Below, one piece after another: positions 44,463 through 56,113 of a stretch of DNA of 64,000 nucleotides; within the stretch, counting starts at the first letter, position 1; every line of letters starts with the position of its first letter. The DNA lies in contig CP154954.1 of assembly GCA_039621445.1 (NCBI GenBank), positions 23,572,954-23,636,953 of the forward strand. The letters are read 5' to 3'. This DNA comes from Euglena gracilis. Taxonomy: Eukaryota > Euglenida > Euglenophyceae > Euglenales. The position numbers and the translations under genes are program-made. Below the pieces are notes generated by a model. The model saw only the letters and a program-made list of their open reading frames with translations. It did not search any database and had not been told where the DNA came from.

Positions 44463-44599
44463 ACAGAGCGGCCAGGGCACCCCTATCCGCTCAAACATCT
44501 GACCAACGTGAAGCAACACCGGCAAGTGAGGCACACCAACACCAACACGCAGTGCGGGGTCCAGCCAGCTCCCAGCGGCGGCTCCTATGGTTCGTAGTA
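44463..44599 (+). CDS. possible C-terminal exon (copy A)
   Basis: After CACCACACCTACAG the plus strand reads RPGHPYPLKHLTNVKQHRQ, VRHTNTNTQCGVQPAPSGGS, then YGS and TAG. GC-rich third positions resemble the minus-strand exons of the window. No domain is recognised and no upstream exon is found. A duplicated orphan exon is the simplest reading. The identical copy is at 55977-56113. Confidence 0.35.
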
Positions 44600-46033
44600 G
44601 CAGGTGAAGCACGACCCCCGCAGTGATGAAGAGGATGTTATGTGTCGGTTTCAGAAGGAACCGCGAAACAAACACGCACACACGCACGCACACACGCACA
44701 CACGCATGCACGCACGCACGCATGAGCATAGGGTTCCACCGAAATTGTTTCGCAAATGACAACACAAGACCTTAAAAAAAGGAAAAGTTCCATTGGCCTC
44801 ATGTTGCCACCGGTGGTCTGGTCTTCAGAGCAGCCAATAACTGTTTTGAGCAATGTTCGTCGTTGGGTGCCTGTGCACCGAGTTGTGAAGGCAAAACATC
44901 ACTTTGCAGGGGTCATTGGTTTCTACATGATACAACAATTACTTTAACTGCTTCGAAATAGAAATGCCTCAAACCAGGAGCTCCGAAGCAGCCAATTTAA
45001 AAAATCAAAAACCTTAGAGAACAGATGGTTGAGGAAAGCATGAAAGACCTGTTCCTGCATCGCAATAGTGCAGCCGAAACAGAAACATCTCGTTGCAACT
45101 GCGCTGGGTTTCATGCACGAACCGGCCGAAAAAAAAAAGAAGCGAAGACCACAAAATAGATATGTCAGCAACGATGATACGGTGCAAATAACTAGCCAGT
45201 TACTCAATTAATCTAATTGGGTGATTCTGAGAATATACACATTCCAAGAACATATATATGTTTCCAGCGGGGGTATTAATTATTTGTACACCCCAAATAT
45301 TTGAGAGTAATGCTGCACTGCTACATGGGGCAGGAGTGTGCCAGTGTGCACAAACCATCGTCATGCCCCACGGGCTGGGGAGGCTTTGTGACACCACCCA
45401 CAAAATTGACAAATATTCAATGCCTTTACTGTAAACATACAGGTTCTGAATGAGAATACCTTTTGTAGCAATAATAGGATTCCACAAGAAGAATACAATG
45501 GAGGCTAGGCGCGGTCCGGGACCCCCCTCCCCCCCCCCCTGTACAGTTCCAACCCCCCCCTCCCGGGACCCCCCCCCTCCCCCCCACTTCCAACCCCCCC
45601 GAGACAGATGAAGTTTCTTTTTCTTCAAAAAAACGGCTTGTTTTTTTTTAAAACAAAAAAAACATGCTTTTTTTTCAGGGGGTGGTGCGGGTCGCGGGGG
45701 GGTCATGGGGGGGGGGGGTCACGGGGGAGGGGGGGGGTCACGGGGGAAGTATGACACTTTGCAGGTAGCCGGGAGGCAACATCCATGACGTGGCATCGTG
45801 ATAAAATTGGTCTTTTTTTGAAAAGGGAATTTTGTTAGGATTTTCTTGACCAACACGTTTTTGGGATGAAGGTTGGGCCATTTTGACAAAATTCCGTTTT
45901 GGGTGGGGAAATGCACCAGTTTTTGGCACTTCTTTCAGGGGAAAAGATTTTTGGCCATTTTTGGGTGTGAAGGTGCATTGGGCGGACAAGGATACATGAA
46001 AGTTCATTGTTTTTTTTTAAAAAAATGCTTTTA

Positions 46034-46861
46034 GGGGGAGCACACGGCTGGCCAACGGCTGGCCGACGGCGTGACGGAAGCCGGGTCCTGTCGTTGAGCT
46101 TTTGTTGAGTTGCAAATGCCTAATTTGGTGTGCCTGTTCCAAATTTTGGAAGGCAAAATCCTAATTTGGTGTGCCAATTCCTAATTTTGAGGTGCAAATT
46201 CCTATTTTCGTGTGTATATTCCTAATTTTGAGTGGCAAATGCCTAATTTTGGGTGTAAAGTGGTACTCCCAAATTTGATTTGATTTGAGTGGTAATCCCA
46301 AATTTGGTGTGCCAATGCCTTATTTTGAGCGGTAAATTCCTAATGAGTGAAAGGGTTCCTAGTTTGAGGGGATTTGGTGGGCCAGTTCCTAACTTTGAGT
46401 GATCAATGCCTAATTTGGGGTGCAAAGCCCTACAAGAGGGGTTACTTTGGGCAATTTTTAGTCACTTGAAACCGTTCCACACAAAATTTGAGCCTTTTTT
46501 CGTCCATTATAGGCATTTTTTCGTCAGTTCGTGGAAATTGGACCACCAACTGAGCAATTTTTAGTCATTCGACTAATTTGTAGGAAAAAATCTTCACAAT
46601 AACTATAGAATGACCCAAAAATAGGCTGAAATGGTCAAAATTGGTCAAAAAAATCCCAAAATTGTCAAAATTGACAAAAATTGACGAAAAATGACTTCAA
46701 ATGGGCAAAAATGCAGCCTCCACCAACGATGAACATGACCTGACGGGAGATTTGCGGCGAAATAGTTTTTGTATTGTCGAGCTTATGGCTCGGGTCATTT
46801 TCCTGTGAGTCACACGGCTGGCCGACGGCTGGCCGACGGCTGGCCGACGGCGTGCTCCCCC
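46034..46861. mobile_element. Harbinger-like family H element, copy A
   Basis: Ends GGGGGAGCAC / GTGCTCCCCC, each followed inward by tandem ACGGCTGGCCG units, and flanked by TTA on both sides (46031-46033 and 46862-46864). A 3-bp TTA duplication and G-rich ends suggest PIF/Harbinger. The left part holds about a dozen degenerate CAAATTCCTAATTTTGAGTGG repeats (46100-46430). No transposase. Confidence 0.75.
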
Positions 46862-47424
46862 TTAAAAAAGAATGGCGAAGGATCGATTCTCGGGTCACGG
46901 GGGGGTCACGGGGGTGTAACTGGGGGGGGGGGGGCACGGGGGTAGTACCCCCTAAGAAAAAATATGGTTTTTTAAAAAAAACCTCATGGGGGTTTGGGGG
47001 AATTTTTTCTTGAAACTTTTTTTTACAAAAAAGGTCTTTTTTCATCTCTGCATCTTCGTAGTCCGTTAAAGGTGCTGGAAAAACTAAAAATACGTCACTT
47101 TTGATGACCAAAAAAGTGACCTTAAAACCTTTTCCTCAAAAAAAAAATGGCCATTTCGCAAGGAAAAAGGTCAAATTTTGCTTTTTTAAAAAAGAAAACA
47201 TGTTTTGTGTGTTTTTTTTTGGAAAAAAAACATATTTTTTGTTCTTTGTTGAAAAACAAAAAAACGTCAACCCTGGCTCAATTACGCATGTTGTGCCAAG
47301 GGGGAGTGATTGAAGCTGCTTCCTGCCTTTCTGCTAAGTGTTTAAAGTGAAAATACTGGCTACCACTCTTTTTACAAGACACAAATATTTTGCAAAATGT
47401 ATCTGAATTTCGCAAAATCCATCA

Positions 47425-47997
47425 TTACATTGGACGAAAAATGTCGCAACTGTCTCGGGGGTAGGCAGTACAGTTGTGATTTTCTGGGGACCCCCCCCCC
47501 TCCCCCCAACCTGTACAGCTTCCAACCCCCCCCTCGGACCCCCCCCTCCCCCCCCTGTGCCTTGTCTCCGATTGGTCGTCAAAACCAATGCTCATTGGGG
47601 ACGGCAATGGGAATGACGGCATCGGCATCCCGGTCAGTGGCATTGGTGGCGCAGTGGGTTGCGGAACCACAAATGGCAATGGTGGTAGCAATTGTGTCCC
47701 CCAGGCTGCAGCGTGCTGAGAAAATGCTTGTGGATCCAAAACTGGCAGTGTTGGCAGTGGAAACAGTGGTGAAGGTGGTGGCAAACCTGAGACACAACTT
47801 AAAAAAATGTGTTGAGCGAGAAACGTTGTCACAGACACACCAGGAAATGGAAGCATGGGGAACATCATTGTTTCCCATGCTTGTGGAGCAGCCATATGCA
47901 ACAGCTGTGAACACAACGCCAAAGAATCTTGCGATAATGGAGGTTGTGTGGGCCATTGCAGGGGCAGTGGACCTGTGACATTTTTTTGGGGTTGCAT
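47425..47997 (-). CDS. unassigned open frames in duplicated segment (copy A)
   Basis: This stretch is open on the minus strand (Pro/Leu-rich, e.g. SGLPPPSPLFPLPTLPVLD) and also on the plus strand (e.g. VETVVKVVANLRHNLKKCV). The copy at 60451-61077 keeps both because the duplicates differ by only a few bases. I cannot say which strand, if either, is coding, and recognise no domain. Confidence 0.2.
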   Translation of the reverse strand: MQPQKNVTGPLPLQWPTQPPLSQDSLALCSQLLHMAAPQAWETMMFPMLPFPGVSVTTFLAQHIFLSCVSGLPPPSPLFPLPTLPVLDPQAFSQHAAAWGTQLLPPLPFVVPQPTAPPMPLTGMPMPSFPLPSPMSIGFDDQSETRHRGGRGGSEGGVGSCTGWGEGGGSPENHNCTAYPRDSCDIFRPM

Positions 47998-48530
47998 ATT
48001 TCACCAAAGTTTCACCAAACCTGCTCCAGCATCCGCTTCGGCGATGAAGATTGTGTTTGAAGATGACGCCCCGGACAGATCTGTCAAATTTTCAGAAACA
48101 AATATGTTCAATAACAAAAAAAATACCATCAGAGAAAAGTCTTCGCCGAACTCCTGTCATAACGAGTGTTTTCAATGAAATTTTCTTTTTGCTTTTTTTG
48201 ATGTTTTTTTAATGTTTCTTTTTAAGAAAAACACGTTGTTTTTTTAAAAAAAAATCAAAAAAATGCCCACTATGCCCCTCCCCCTGGGGGGGGGGATGGG
48301 GTCAGGTGTCCCCCAATTGGAAAAAAAAGGCCCTTCGGCGCTGCGCGCTGAGGTGGAAATCAGGGTTTTGATATTTTTTTTTGGCTGATTTTGCTCCCCC
48401 CTCAAAGTGGCCATTTTCTCTTGGCGCCGAAGGCGCCAAAGCCCCAAAATTGACCCCCCCCAAAGTCCTTTGTTTCTGCATCATTGGGATGTTTCAGGGT
48501 CCAAATACTGTGAACACAGTTTTCTTGGTC

Positions 48531-48629
48531 GGAGTCCGTGTTTAGAAACACAGACTTAGGTCAAAGTCTGTGTTTCTAAACACGGACTCCGGCACGTCAA
48601 AGTCTGTGTTTAGAAACACAGACTTTGAC
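48531..48629. repeat. two adjacent near-perfect palindromes
   Basis: Arms 48531-48557 and 48564-48590 (GGAGTCCGTGTTTAGAAACA and its complement) are perfect over 27 bp with a 6-bp loop. A second palindrome, 48596-48629 (GTCAAAGTCTGTGTTT with its complement), follows at once. Both share the core AGTCTGTGTTT. Confidence 0.93.
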
Positions 48630-48659
48630 CAAAGCCATGTTGCTATAAACACACCCGTA

Positions 48660-49135
48660 ATTGCAGCCGGGCTGCCCAAAAAAGTGCGGAGCGTGGCCCA
48701 GATATTTCGGGGGGGGGGGGCTGCCCAAAAAAAGTACAGAGCGTGGCCGAGATATTTGGGGGGGGGGGCAAAAAAAAGCACGGAGCGTGGCCTGTAATTA
48801 TCAGCCGGGCCGTTCAAAAAAAGTGCGGAGCAGCCCAAATATTTCGTGGTGGGGGGCTGCGCTGCCCAAAAAAAGTATGCAGCGTGGTCCGTCATTTTCA
48901 GCTGGGCTGCCCAGGGGAAAAAGCGTGGATTGTTGCCCTAAATTCTCAGCTGGCTGCCCAAAAAAAGTACGGAGCGTGGCCCAGAACGGAGTGGCTTCCC
49001 CAAAAAAGTACGGATCGTGGCCCAGATATTTTTGGGGGGGGGCAAAAAGTACGAAGCGTTCCCTGCAATTTTCAGCGGCCCAGGTATTTCAGGGGGGGGG
49101 CTGCCCCGAAAAAGTACGGAACACGGCCCAAACCA
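48660..49135 (+). repeat. array of ~60-bp repeats
   Basis: About eight to ten degenerate units of CTGCCCAAAAAAGT then ACGGAGCGTGGCC and CAGATATTTCGGGGGGGG. Begins just after the palindromes. Confidence 0.85.
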
Positions 49136-49447
49136 ATGTTTGAAGCTGGTGAAAACCCAGCTGTGAATCGAACATGTGACGGCAACCCACACCAGGCCAC
49201 ACGAACACACCGGGTGTAACTTCTCCAAGGGGGGTTGGTACTTGGTACGCCGTGGCGAGGGGGTCCGAATAGGGGGGGAGAGGGGGGGTAAATGGCGTGG
49301 CCCCGTGGAGAGGTCCCACGGTCAATTAGGGGGGGGGGAGGTGGTATCACAAATTGTTTGGATGGTTGGGCCAAAATGGGCTGTGTGACATTTTTGATGA
49401 TGTTATTTGTGGACCATTGGGCATCAGACATTGCCATGGGGGTGGGC

Positions 49448-49500
49448 CGGGTCACGGGGGGGTCACGGGGGGGGGTCACGGGGGGGTCACGGGGACGACA
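49448..49500 (+). repeat. GGTCACGGGGGG motif cluster
   Basis: Four tandem GGTCACGGGGG units without the rest of family V. Same motif bounds the elements at 43.0, 45.7, 58.8 and 60.0 kb. Confidence 0.7.
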
Positions 49501-50584
49501 CCCCCCCATGATGCATCCAGTGGCACACCGTGGTGGGCACTGGAAGGGAATGTACCTCGTTCTTGAATGGTGCAACTTGCATTTGGCCATGAAAAAAGCA
49601 TGCTGTGGGGAGAAGACGGTGGAGGATGCGACATTCAGCACGGCGGCTGCTTCGAACCACGCCTCAGGTGGTGCTGCTCCTCACCCCTCCCCGGAACCGA
49701 GGCAGCCCGTCACTTCTCCAAGCTGATTCCTTTGTTCCAATGAATGATCTGTTTCAAAATGAAATTCTTGGGGCCTGTGAACTGAACGTGAAATTGATTC
49801 ACCACACCCTCCCTCTTATTGAGCACACCCAAAATGCTCAATTAAGGGGGGGTCAAATAAGGGGGGGGGGTAAAAATTGGCTTCGAGAGAGGTCAAAAAA
49901 AAAATTGGTGCCTTCGGCACCTTAAAATTTATTCCCGGACCCAAATGCTCAATTAAGGGGGGGAATTAAGGGGGGGGGTCGTGGTACCCAGTTAGTTTCC
50001 CCCCAGACCAACAAAGCCAACCAAGCCAAGGGACCTGAAGTGCTTCTTTTTGTGAGATGGTGACCACTGGATTCGACAGCAGGCAATGGTAGCAATTGGG
50101 CTGAGTTTGCTGATTGCAATCTGTGGGTATTTTTTGGTAAGGTGGGACACAGAATGCCCTGTGGGTAAGGAGGTTGCAATTGGTCACCACGTGAACCAAA
50201 TCACAGTAATAGCAATGAGGAAGGTTCTCAGTGGCAATGAAAACCGGATCGTGACTGAAGTGGAGTTTCCTCGTCCTGTCTATCTTCAATTCACTGAAAT
50301 TCTGAAAACCCCTTGAGGGGGACGTCGGGAAAATTCCCAACCACAAGAAGACCCAGGGGGATGCTGTGCCAAATTTCCCAATCGTAATTGTAGAATACGA
50401 TTTGGGGGGGAGCAAAATGCTGTAAATTACCGAGTTGAAATTATTGGTTTTAATGATGTTAATGCCAAGCTTGTGTGTTTGGCAATTAATTTTTGCTTTA
50501 TTTTGCTGCATATTTTTTCTTTTGCTTCACATGATGGGCATTGCTGCCCCTGTGACCACCCCAGCAGTGTGCGCGGAAAAATTT

Positions 50585-51045
50585 CCCAGGTGTTCAAAAG
50601 CTTCTACGTGACCCCTGATTTCCAGGGGGGTGCTCAACCTTGATTTCCAGGGGGGGGCAAAAAACACTTCATGTGAACCCTGATTTTTGGTTAGGCAGGG
50701 GCAAAAGAATCCTGGTCGTGACCCTTGATTTTCAGGACATCTGCCCCCCCCCCCAAAAGCCCGGTGTTGAACCCTGATCTTCAGGGGCTGACACAAAAAA
50801 ATCCCGGCTATCAACCCTGATATTCATGGTCTCCCTAAATTTGGCGCGGCAGTCCCTGAACCCTAATTTTCAGGACCCCCCCAAAAAACTGATTGTGAAC
50901 CCTTTTTAGGGGGGGGGGGGGGTGCTCCCAAAGCCTGGCCATGAACCCTGATTTTCAGGGGGGCCCTCCAATGATGATTTTTAGGGGTGCGGGCTGCTCC
51001 AAAAAGCCTGGCCAGGCCCTTCACCCTGACTTCCAGTGGGGACTG
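50585..51045 (+). repeat. GAACCCTGATTTTCAGGGGG repeat cluster
   Basis: About nine degenerate units of AACCCTGATTTTCAGGGG, each itself a small inverted repeat (CCCTGA...TCAGGG), separated by 20-40 bp. Confidence 0.8.
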
Positions 51046-51355
51046 TCCAAAAGTTAATCCTGGTTTTGTTTGTCTGACAGTTGGGCAGAGAGAGGTGCAG
51101 GATAGTGCAGACATGCAGAGAAGTGAATACTCTTGCGTTCTGGAAACTCACAGCTGCAAATTGGGAATGGGGGTGTGGGAAATCACAGTGCACAAAATAA
51201 TACTCTTCACCGTGGTGGTGGGTACACCACAAAGGGCGGGATGATCTCTGACTTTGGGACACATTTTTTGTTGTTTTATTTTGGAAACACAAAACATGTG
51301 AAAATGCCATTTATTTTTAGGGAGGGTGTGAACAACTGTGAATGATCAAAATTGG

Positions 51356-51965
51356 TTACCCTCACCCCCCCCTAATTGCTCCCCCCCCCTAATTGGCTAA
51401 TTGGGGGTCCTTAAGGGAGGTCCATTAGCCAATTAGGGGGGGGGGTTAGCCCAATTAGCCAAATGGAAGTTCCCTTGGCCAACTTTGGCCAATTTCGGCA
51501 AGGGCTCAGAAAACCTCCAAAAACGTCCGTTTCGAAAATGTTAAAAATTGCCGGAAAAGAAAAAGTCATGACCAATCCAAAAATGCACAAAAAATCGACC
51601 AATTTTGCACACGTCAAAAATTATGGGGTCGGGGTCCTCGAGCCCCCCCCCCCTAATTGTCCCCCCCCCCCTAATTGGCTAATTGGGGGTCTGAAGGAGC
51701 CCGGCCATTAGCCAAATAGGGGGGGGGGGTGAGGGTACCCTCACCCCCCCCCTCAAAGTGTCCCTCCCCCCAAAGTGGCCAAAATTTTTGGCAAATTTCA
51801 GGTTACCCCCCCCCAAACTGGCCATTTTCCTTTGGCGCCAAAGGCGCTGGAGGGCCAAAACGTGACCCCCCCCCCAAAGTGTCCTCCCTGCCAGAGTGGC
51901 CATTTTGGGGTCCCACGGTGCCTGGAGGGTTGGCCACTTTGGGGGGGGGGGGGTGAGGGTAATGG
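51356..51965. repeat. palindromic C/G-run element with TAATTGGCTAATT
   Basis: The left block (51363-51475) and the block at 51640-51735 share CCTAATTGGCTAATTGGGGG and its complement. The outer ends read ACCCTCACCCCCCC and GGGGGGTGAGGGTAA. Contains the hairpin CCTTTGGCGCCAAAGG at 51829-51844. No gene. Confidence 0.6.
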
Positions 51966-53240
51966 GATTTATGAGAAAAAACTCTGGTAATTCAGTTTGG
52001 GATGTGGGGCAGCTGTGATATTGCATACTGGGGAGGACCATCTAAAACGAGACGTTGAATGTGGCCTGCTCACAGAACAGGCAGAGCAGTGTTACGGAGT
52101 TTGGGGATGTCGATGATTTTGAACGCCTTGTCTTTGTCATCAGGGCGTCGCTTAAAGAAACGTGGCTTAAAAAAACCCCCCAGCCAGCCAGCAGCTTTTT
52201 TTTTCAGACAACAGCTTTTTTCCAGGGGGGTCCCGGGCTGACCCCCCCCTTGGAGAGGCCCGGGTATTACTTACACTTAGCACCCCCCCAGCAGACCCCC
52301 TCTCCCCCTGGGGGCGCTGGTGGCTCAATAGTGACGACTTTTTTTTTGGCTTGGAGGGTGTAAAAATGGGCCAAAAATGGACAAAGTTTGGATTTTGGCT
52401 GCCCAGCCCAAATTTTCATTGGAAAAAATAGAATTTTTAAGTAAATTGGTTTTTTGGGCTGTTTTCTTTTTTTCAATTTTTCCGTGCCCAGTTGGACCTC
52501 CGGCTTTGGGGGGGGGGGGAGGCAGCCAGCAACCTTTTTCTCGGTAGGCGAAATTTTCCAGTCTTGAGCTGGACCCCGTCCCTGGGTTGTTGTGCGACGA
52601 CCTGCTTGTCATCCTTCTTGACGGTTTCACTTCTCCAATCCAGTGCATGGGAGCTGGCATATGCCAAAAAAAAACATGTTTGTAGCTGATCTTGCCCCCC
52701 CCAAATAATCAATGTACACACCATAGTGCAATGAATTCGGAGGGGTCTCTTTTTGCTTCAGTTTGCAGTGATAGAGTAATTCAAAATGTTCCATTGGAAG
52801 GAGGGTAACTGCTTTGGGCTGGTTTGACCCTCCAGTCCAGCCTAGCAGAATCCTCCCCAATGCACTCAGATTTTTTGTGGCTGCCCAAAGGCAGTCTGGC
52901 CGTGCCCCCAAAAAATGTTCAGCCGGGTTTTCAGGGGGAGGGTATAAAAACAGCTTCCCCCTCAAGTTCTGTTGTGAACTGCATAAGGAAGTATTCCGAT
53001 CAGAAGGCTGAACATTGGCACATGCAAAGATGGTCAGCCAAGTATCTTGTTTCTTCAGTCCTGCTGAGTCCTAAGCCATCATATTCAGCATTGGTAATAG
53101 GTCTTTTTGAGTGTATTTTTTGAATTTTTTTTAATATTTTTTAATAGGCTGCCCCCCGGCTGTCACCGCTGATTTTTAACATACAGCTGGGCCCAACCCA
53201 TTTTTTTTTTATTTTAGGAGGGTTTTTTTTCAAGGGGGGG

Positions 53241-53340
53241 CAGGGTTTGATATAAGGGCACACTGAACAAAAGGGGGGTGTCCCCGCACCCCCCCCTCCT
53301 GGCTCACAGGGGGGGGGTCCGACCCCCCCCTCATGAAAGG
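53241..53340. mobile_element. family S left-end fragment
   Basis: CAGGGTTTGATATAAGGGCA matches the left terminal repeat of family S. No right end is found in the following sequence. A further left-end-like fragment, CAGGGTTTGAAATAGGGCC, lies at 41110. Confidence 0.5.
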
Positions 53341-54135
53341 GGGGCCCAGACCGGGGACAAGCCCATCTCTTGGGGCAGAGATTTTTTTAAGTTTGGTGAC
53401 CCGGGGGGGGGAGGGGGGGGTGGGTTGGTCGTGGCTGAGACTCCCCAGGGGGGGGGGGTCAGCTCGAGTGGGTACTGCACTGGAGGCGGGGTTTTCTTCT
53501 ATTTTTTATTTTTTAGACCCCAACATTGACCCCAAAATGTGTCCCCCGGAGCCCCCCACCCTCTCCGGGTGGGTGGGTGGGTGCCGACCCCCCCCCCCGG
53601 GTCCTAAAAAAAACCTCGTCTAGCCAGGCATTTTCTCAAGGAGAAATTTTCAGGGGAAGGGCAAAAAAGACCTGCTCGGTGTGCTGTGGTCCAAGTGCCG
53701 TGGCAGTGGATGGGATCGTCCGCAGGGTGTTTGTGGAGGTTTTTGTGAAGAAAAAAATAACAATACCTAATGATCCTCTGCAGATTGCTTGTGTATTGGG
53801 CTGGGTGTGGGGTGCCATTGAGAAAACAGCAGTGTGATGGAATGATGGGATTCTCTGCAGCCTGTTTGTGTGACGTGAGGGATGGGACCTGGCCGGGGGG
53901 GGGGGGTGAGAAAAATGACAAAACCCTGTGCAGACGAATGGCCCTTGCATTGTCTGGGTCACCGCTACACTGCATTCCCTTTGAGTGCAGTGCCTGTGCA
54001 AGATTTCTGCAAAAAAAATCACAGATGTGTAGGACTGTTTGTTAGGGGTGTTTCGCCCGCGCCCCCCCCCCACGACCCCCTTGCAACTCTAATTTGGAAG
54101 GAGCTTTGGTGTCGAGAACAGCCAAAATTGCATTG

Positions 54136-54146
54136 ACAGATAGATG

Positions 54147-54227
<81 letters not shown>

Positions 54228-54316
54228 GTAGATAGGTAGATAGGTAGATAGGTAGATAGGTAGATAGGTAGATAGGTAGATAGGTAGATAGGTAGATAGG
54301 TAGATAGATAGATAGG

Positions 54317-54403
<87 letters not shown>

Positions 54404-54424
54404 GTAGATAGGTAGATAGATAGG

Positions 54425-54460
<36 letters not shown>

Positions 54461-54507
54461 CAGACACACAAGACACACAAGACAGACATACAGATAGATA
54501 GATAGAC

Positions 54508-54540
<33 letters not shown>

Positions 54541-54545
54541 TATTG
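54136..54545 (+). repeat. GATA/GGTA microsatellite
   Basis: About 400 bp of GATA repeats with a central GGTAGATA-rich part (54226-54310). Long Ile-Tyr-Leu-Ser frames on the minus strand are an artefact. Confidence 0.97.
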
Positions 54546-54559
54546 TTTGATATAATATG

Positions 54560-55015
54560 GGGGCGGACGGACGGACGGACGGACGGCTGGTGAAAAAAGC
54601 GAAGGTCCGGACGGACGGCTGACCTTGTGGGCTTGGTCCAGACGGCTGAAGAAAATGCACTAGGTCCAGCTAGCCGGCTGGCCGGCTGGCCGGCTGCCAG
54701 CTGGCCGGCTGGCCGGCCGGGTCTTTGGAAGCGCAGGCGTCTCAGTGCACACGACTCTGGGCGGATATATACCAATTTTGCCATGGGCGGTGTGGATGCG
54801 CTCCAAGGTTGAGATTGCCAAGTTTTTACTGACAGATTCAAAGCTGGAACGGATGCGGGCAATTGAAAATTTTTTTTGGTCCGGCCGGCTGGAAAGAGAG
54901 ACATTGGTACGGCTGGCGAAAAAATGCTTCGTCCGGACGCACGGCTGGGCGTCCAGCATTGGTTCGGCTGAAGGCGTCCGGACGGCTCGGACGGCTAGCC
55001 GGCCAGCCGCCCCCT
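54560..55015 (+). repeat. CGGACGG / GGCTGGCCGG rich repeat zone
   Basis: Tandem GGAC at 54567-54590, then repeated CCGGACGGCT and GGCCGGCTGGCCGGCTG runs to about 55015. The motif GTCCGGACGGACGGCTG and relatives recurs at about 54604 and 54933. No coding evidence. Confidence 0.65.
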
Positions 55016-55374
55016 ATGTCTCTCAAATTAAATCTGATTTTGTTGTCAGGCATTGAGTGGCAGCCAAACTTCATAGTGATCTTCAAAATCAAATACACTG
55101 ATGCCCCTCACGATGGAGGGATCATTCAATCGAGGCTTCTTGGGGGTTGAGGCGTCGCCAGTGGACAATTCCCGTGCTCTTTGCTTTTTGTCAATCCATT
55201 CGAAGACGTGACTCTTGACTTTATGCCATGTCTTACACATTGAAAAGTGTTCGCTGAAATTGAAAATGAGTCATGGCATAACCGTCCCCTGGTGTCTCAC
55301 ATCGGATGTACCAGCGCCCCGCATTCCTGGCAGGCTTCTTCTTTTTTTTTTTAGCGAAGATCGCACCACCCCAC

Positions 55375-55590
55375 CATGGGTTTTCTTAAGCCGGAGGGGA
55401 CCTTGCCCCCAAGGATTCTGCCTCATAATTTTGGCTGAAAAATTTTCAACCTAGCTGGATTTGGGCTTTTCTGCCAGCCACCCCATCCCCTGGACCCCCA
55501 CCATCGAGCAGGGGGTCCACGCAGCACCTTTTTCCAGCCGGCCGGCCGGACCCCCTCCCCCCCCGGGGTGGGTCCTTGAGAAAATCTCTG
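55375..55590. mobile_element. hAT-like family G, complete 216-bp copy
   Basis: Left end CATGGGTTTTCTTAAGCCGG; right end GGTCCTTGAGAAAATCTCTG. Flanks CACCCCAC (55367-55374) and CTCCCCAC (55591-55598) agree at 7 of 8 positions. It gives the size and both ends of the family that split the Tc1-like element. Confidence 0.75.
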
Positions 55591-55976
55591 CTCCCCACTC
55601 ATAGATTGCATGTTGGTGTGGCAGCAAGGAGTGCTGTTTCACAGGGCAATTGGATAGGTAATGGGGCTGAAATTGACCCCCACCCCAGGGACCGCTGTGG
55701 TGGGTCAGCCAGCAGCCTTTTTACAACCTCTGTGCGGGACCCCCGGGTCGTTAAGAGACGACCTGGTGGGAACTGGTCTCTCAATCAGCCGTGCGGGGAT
55801 GGGTCGCAACGTTGCACGTTCTTCAGGTAGGAGTAGTGCCCGTGCGCCCTCCTTATATCGAACCCCGGGGTATTCATAACATAGCAAATATTACATATGT
55901 TTGTGGGGTTGGGGAAAAGATTTCATCCTGTTTATTGCATGCCAATATTTCATCAATGTTTCTTGCCACCACACCT

Positions 55977-56113
55977 ACAGAGCGGCCAGGGCACCCCTAT
56001 CCGCTCAAACATCTGACCAACGTGAAGCAACACCGGCAAGTGAGGCACACCAACACCAACACGCAGTGCGGGGTCCAGCCAGCTCCCAGCGGCGGCTCCT
56101 ATGGTTCGTAGTA
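55977..56113 (+). CDS. possible C-terminal exon (copy B)
   Basis: Identical to 44463-44599: acceptor CACCTACAG, RPGHPYPLKHLTNVKQHRQ, ending GGSYGS and TAG. Same uncertainty. Confidence 0.35.

Larger units (their letters stand above)
44325..48125. repeat. segmental duplication, copy A
   Basis: Nearly identical in order and sequence to 55839-61205. Borders: CCCGTGCGCCCTCC at the left, ATAACAAAAAAAATA at the right. It contains a plus-strand terminal exon, a TGCG/CA microsatellite, C-runs around CTGTACAG, family V and H elements and unrecognised open frames at 47.4-48.0 kb. It lacks the 1.57-kb insertion present in copy B. Confidence 0.93.

Noticed and set aside
49966-50511. Cys/His-spaced frame resembling zinc fingers (HCYYC, NCYHC)
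   Set aside because: Low GC3, irregular spacing, no exon signals; probably chance in AT-rich DNA.
54019-54904. Long Ile-Tyr-Leu-Ser repeat frames
   Set aside because: Pure GATA microsatellite translated in frame; no flanking exon structure.
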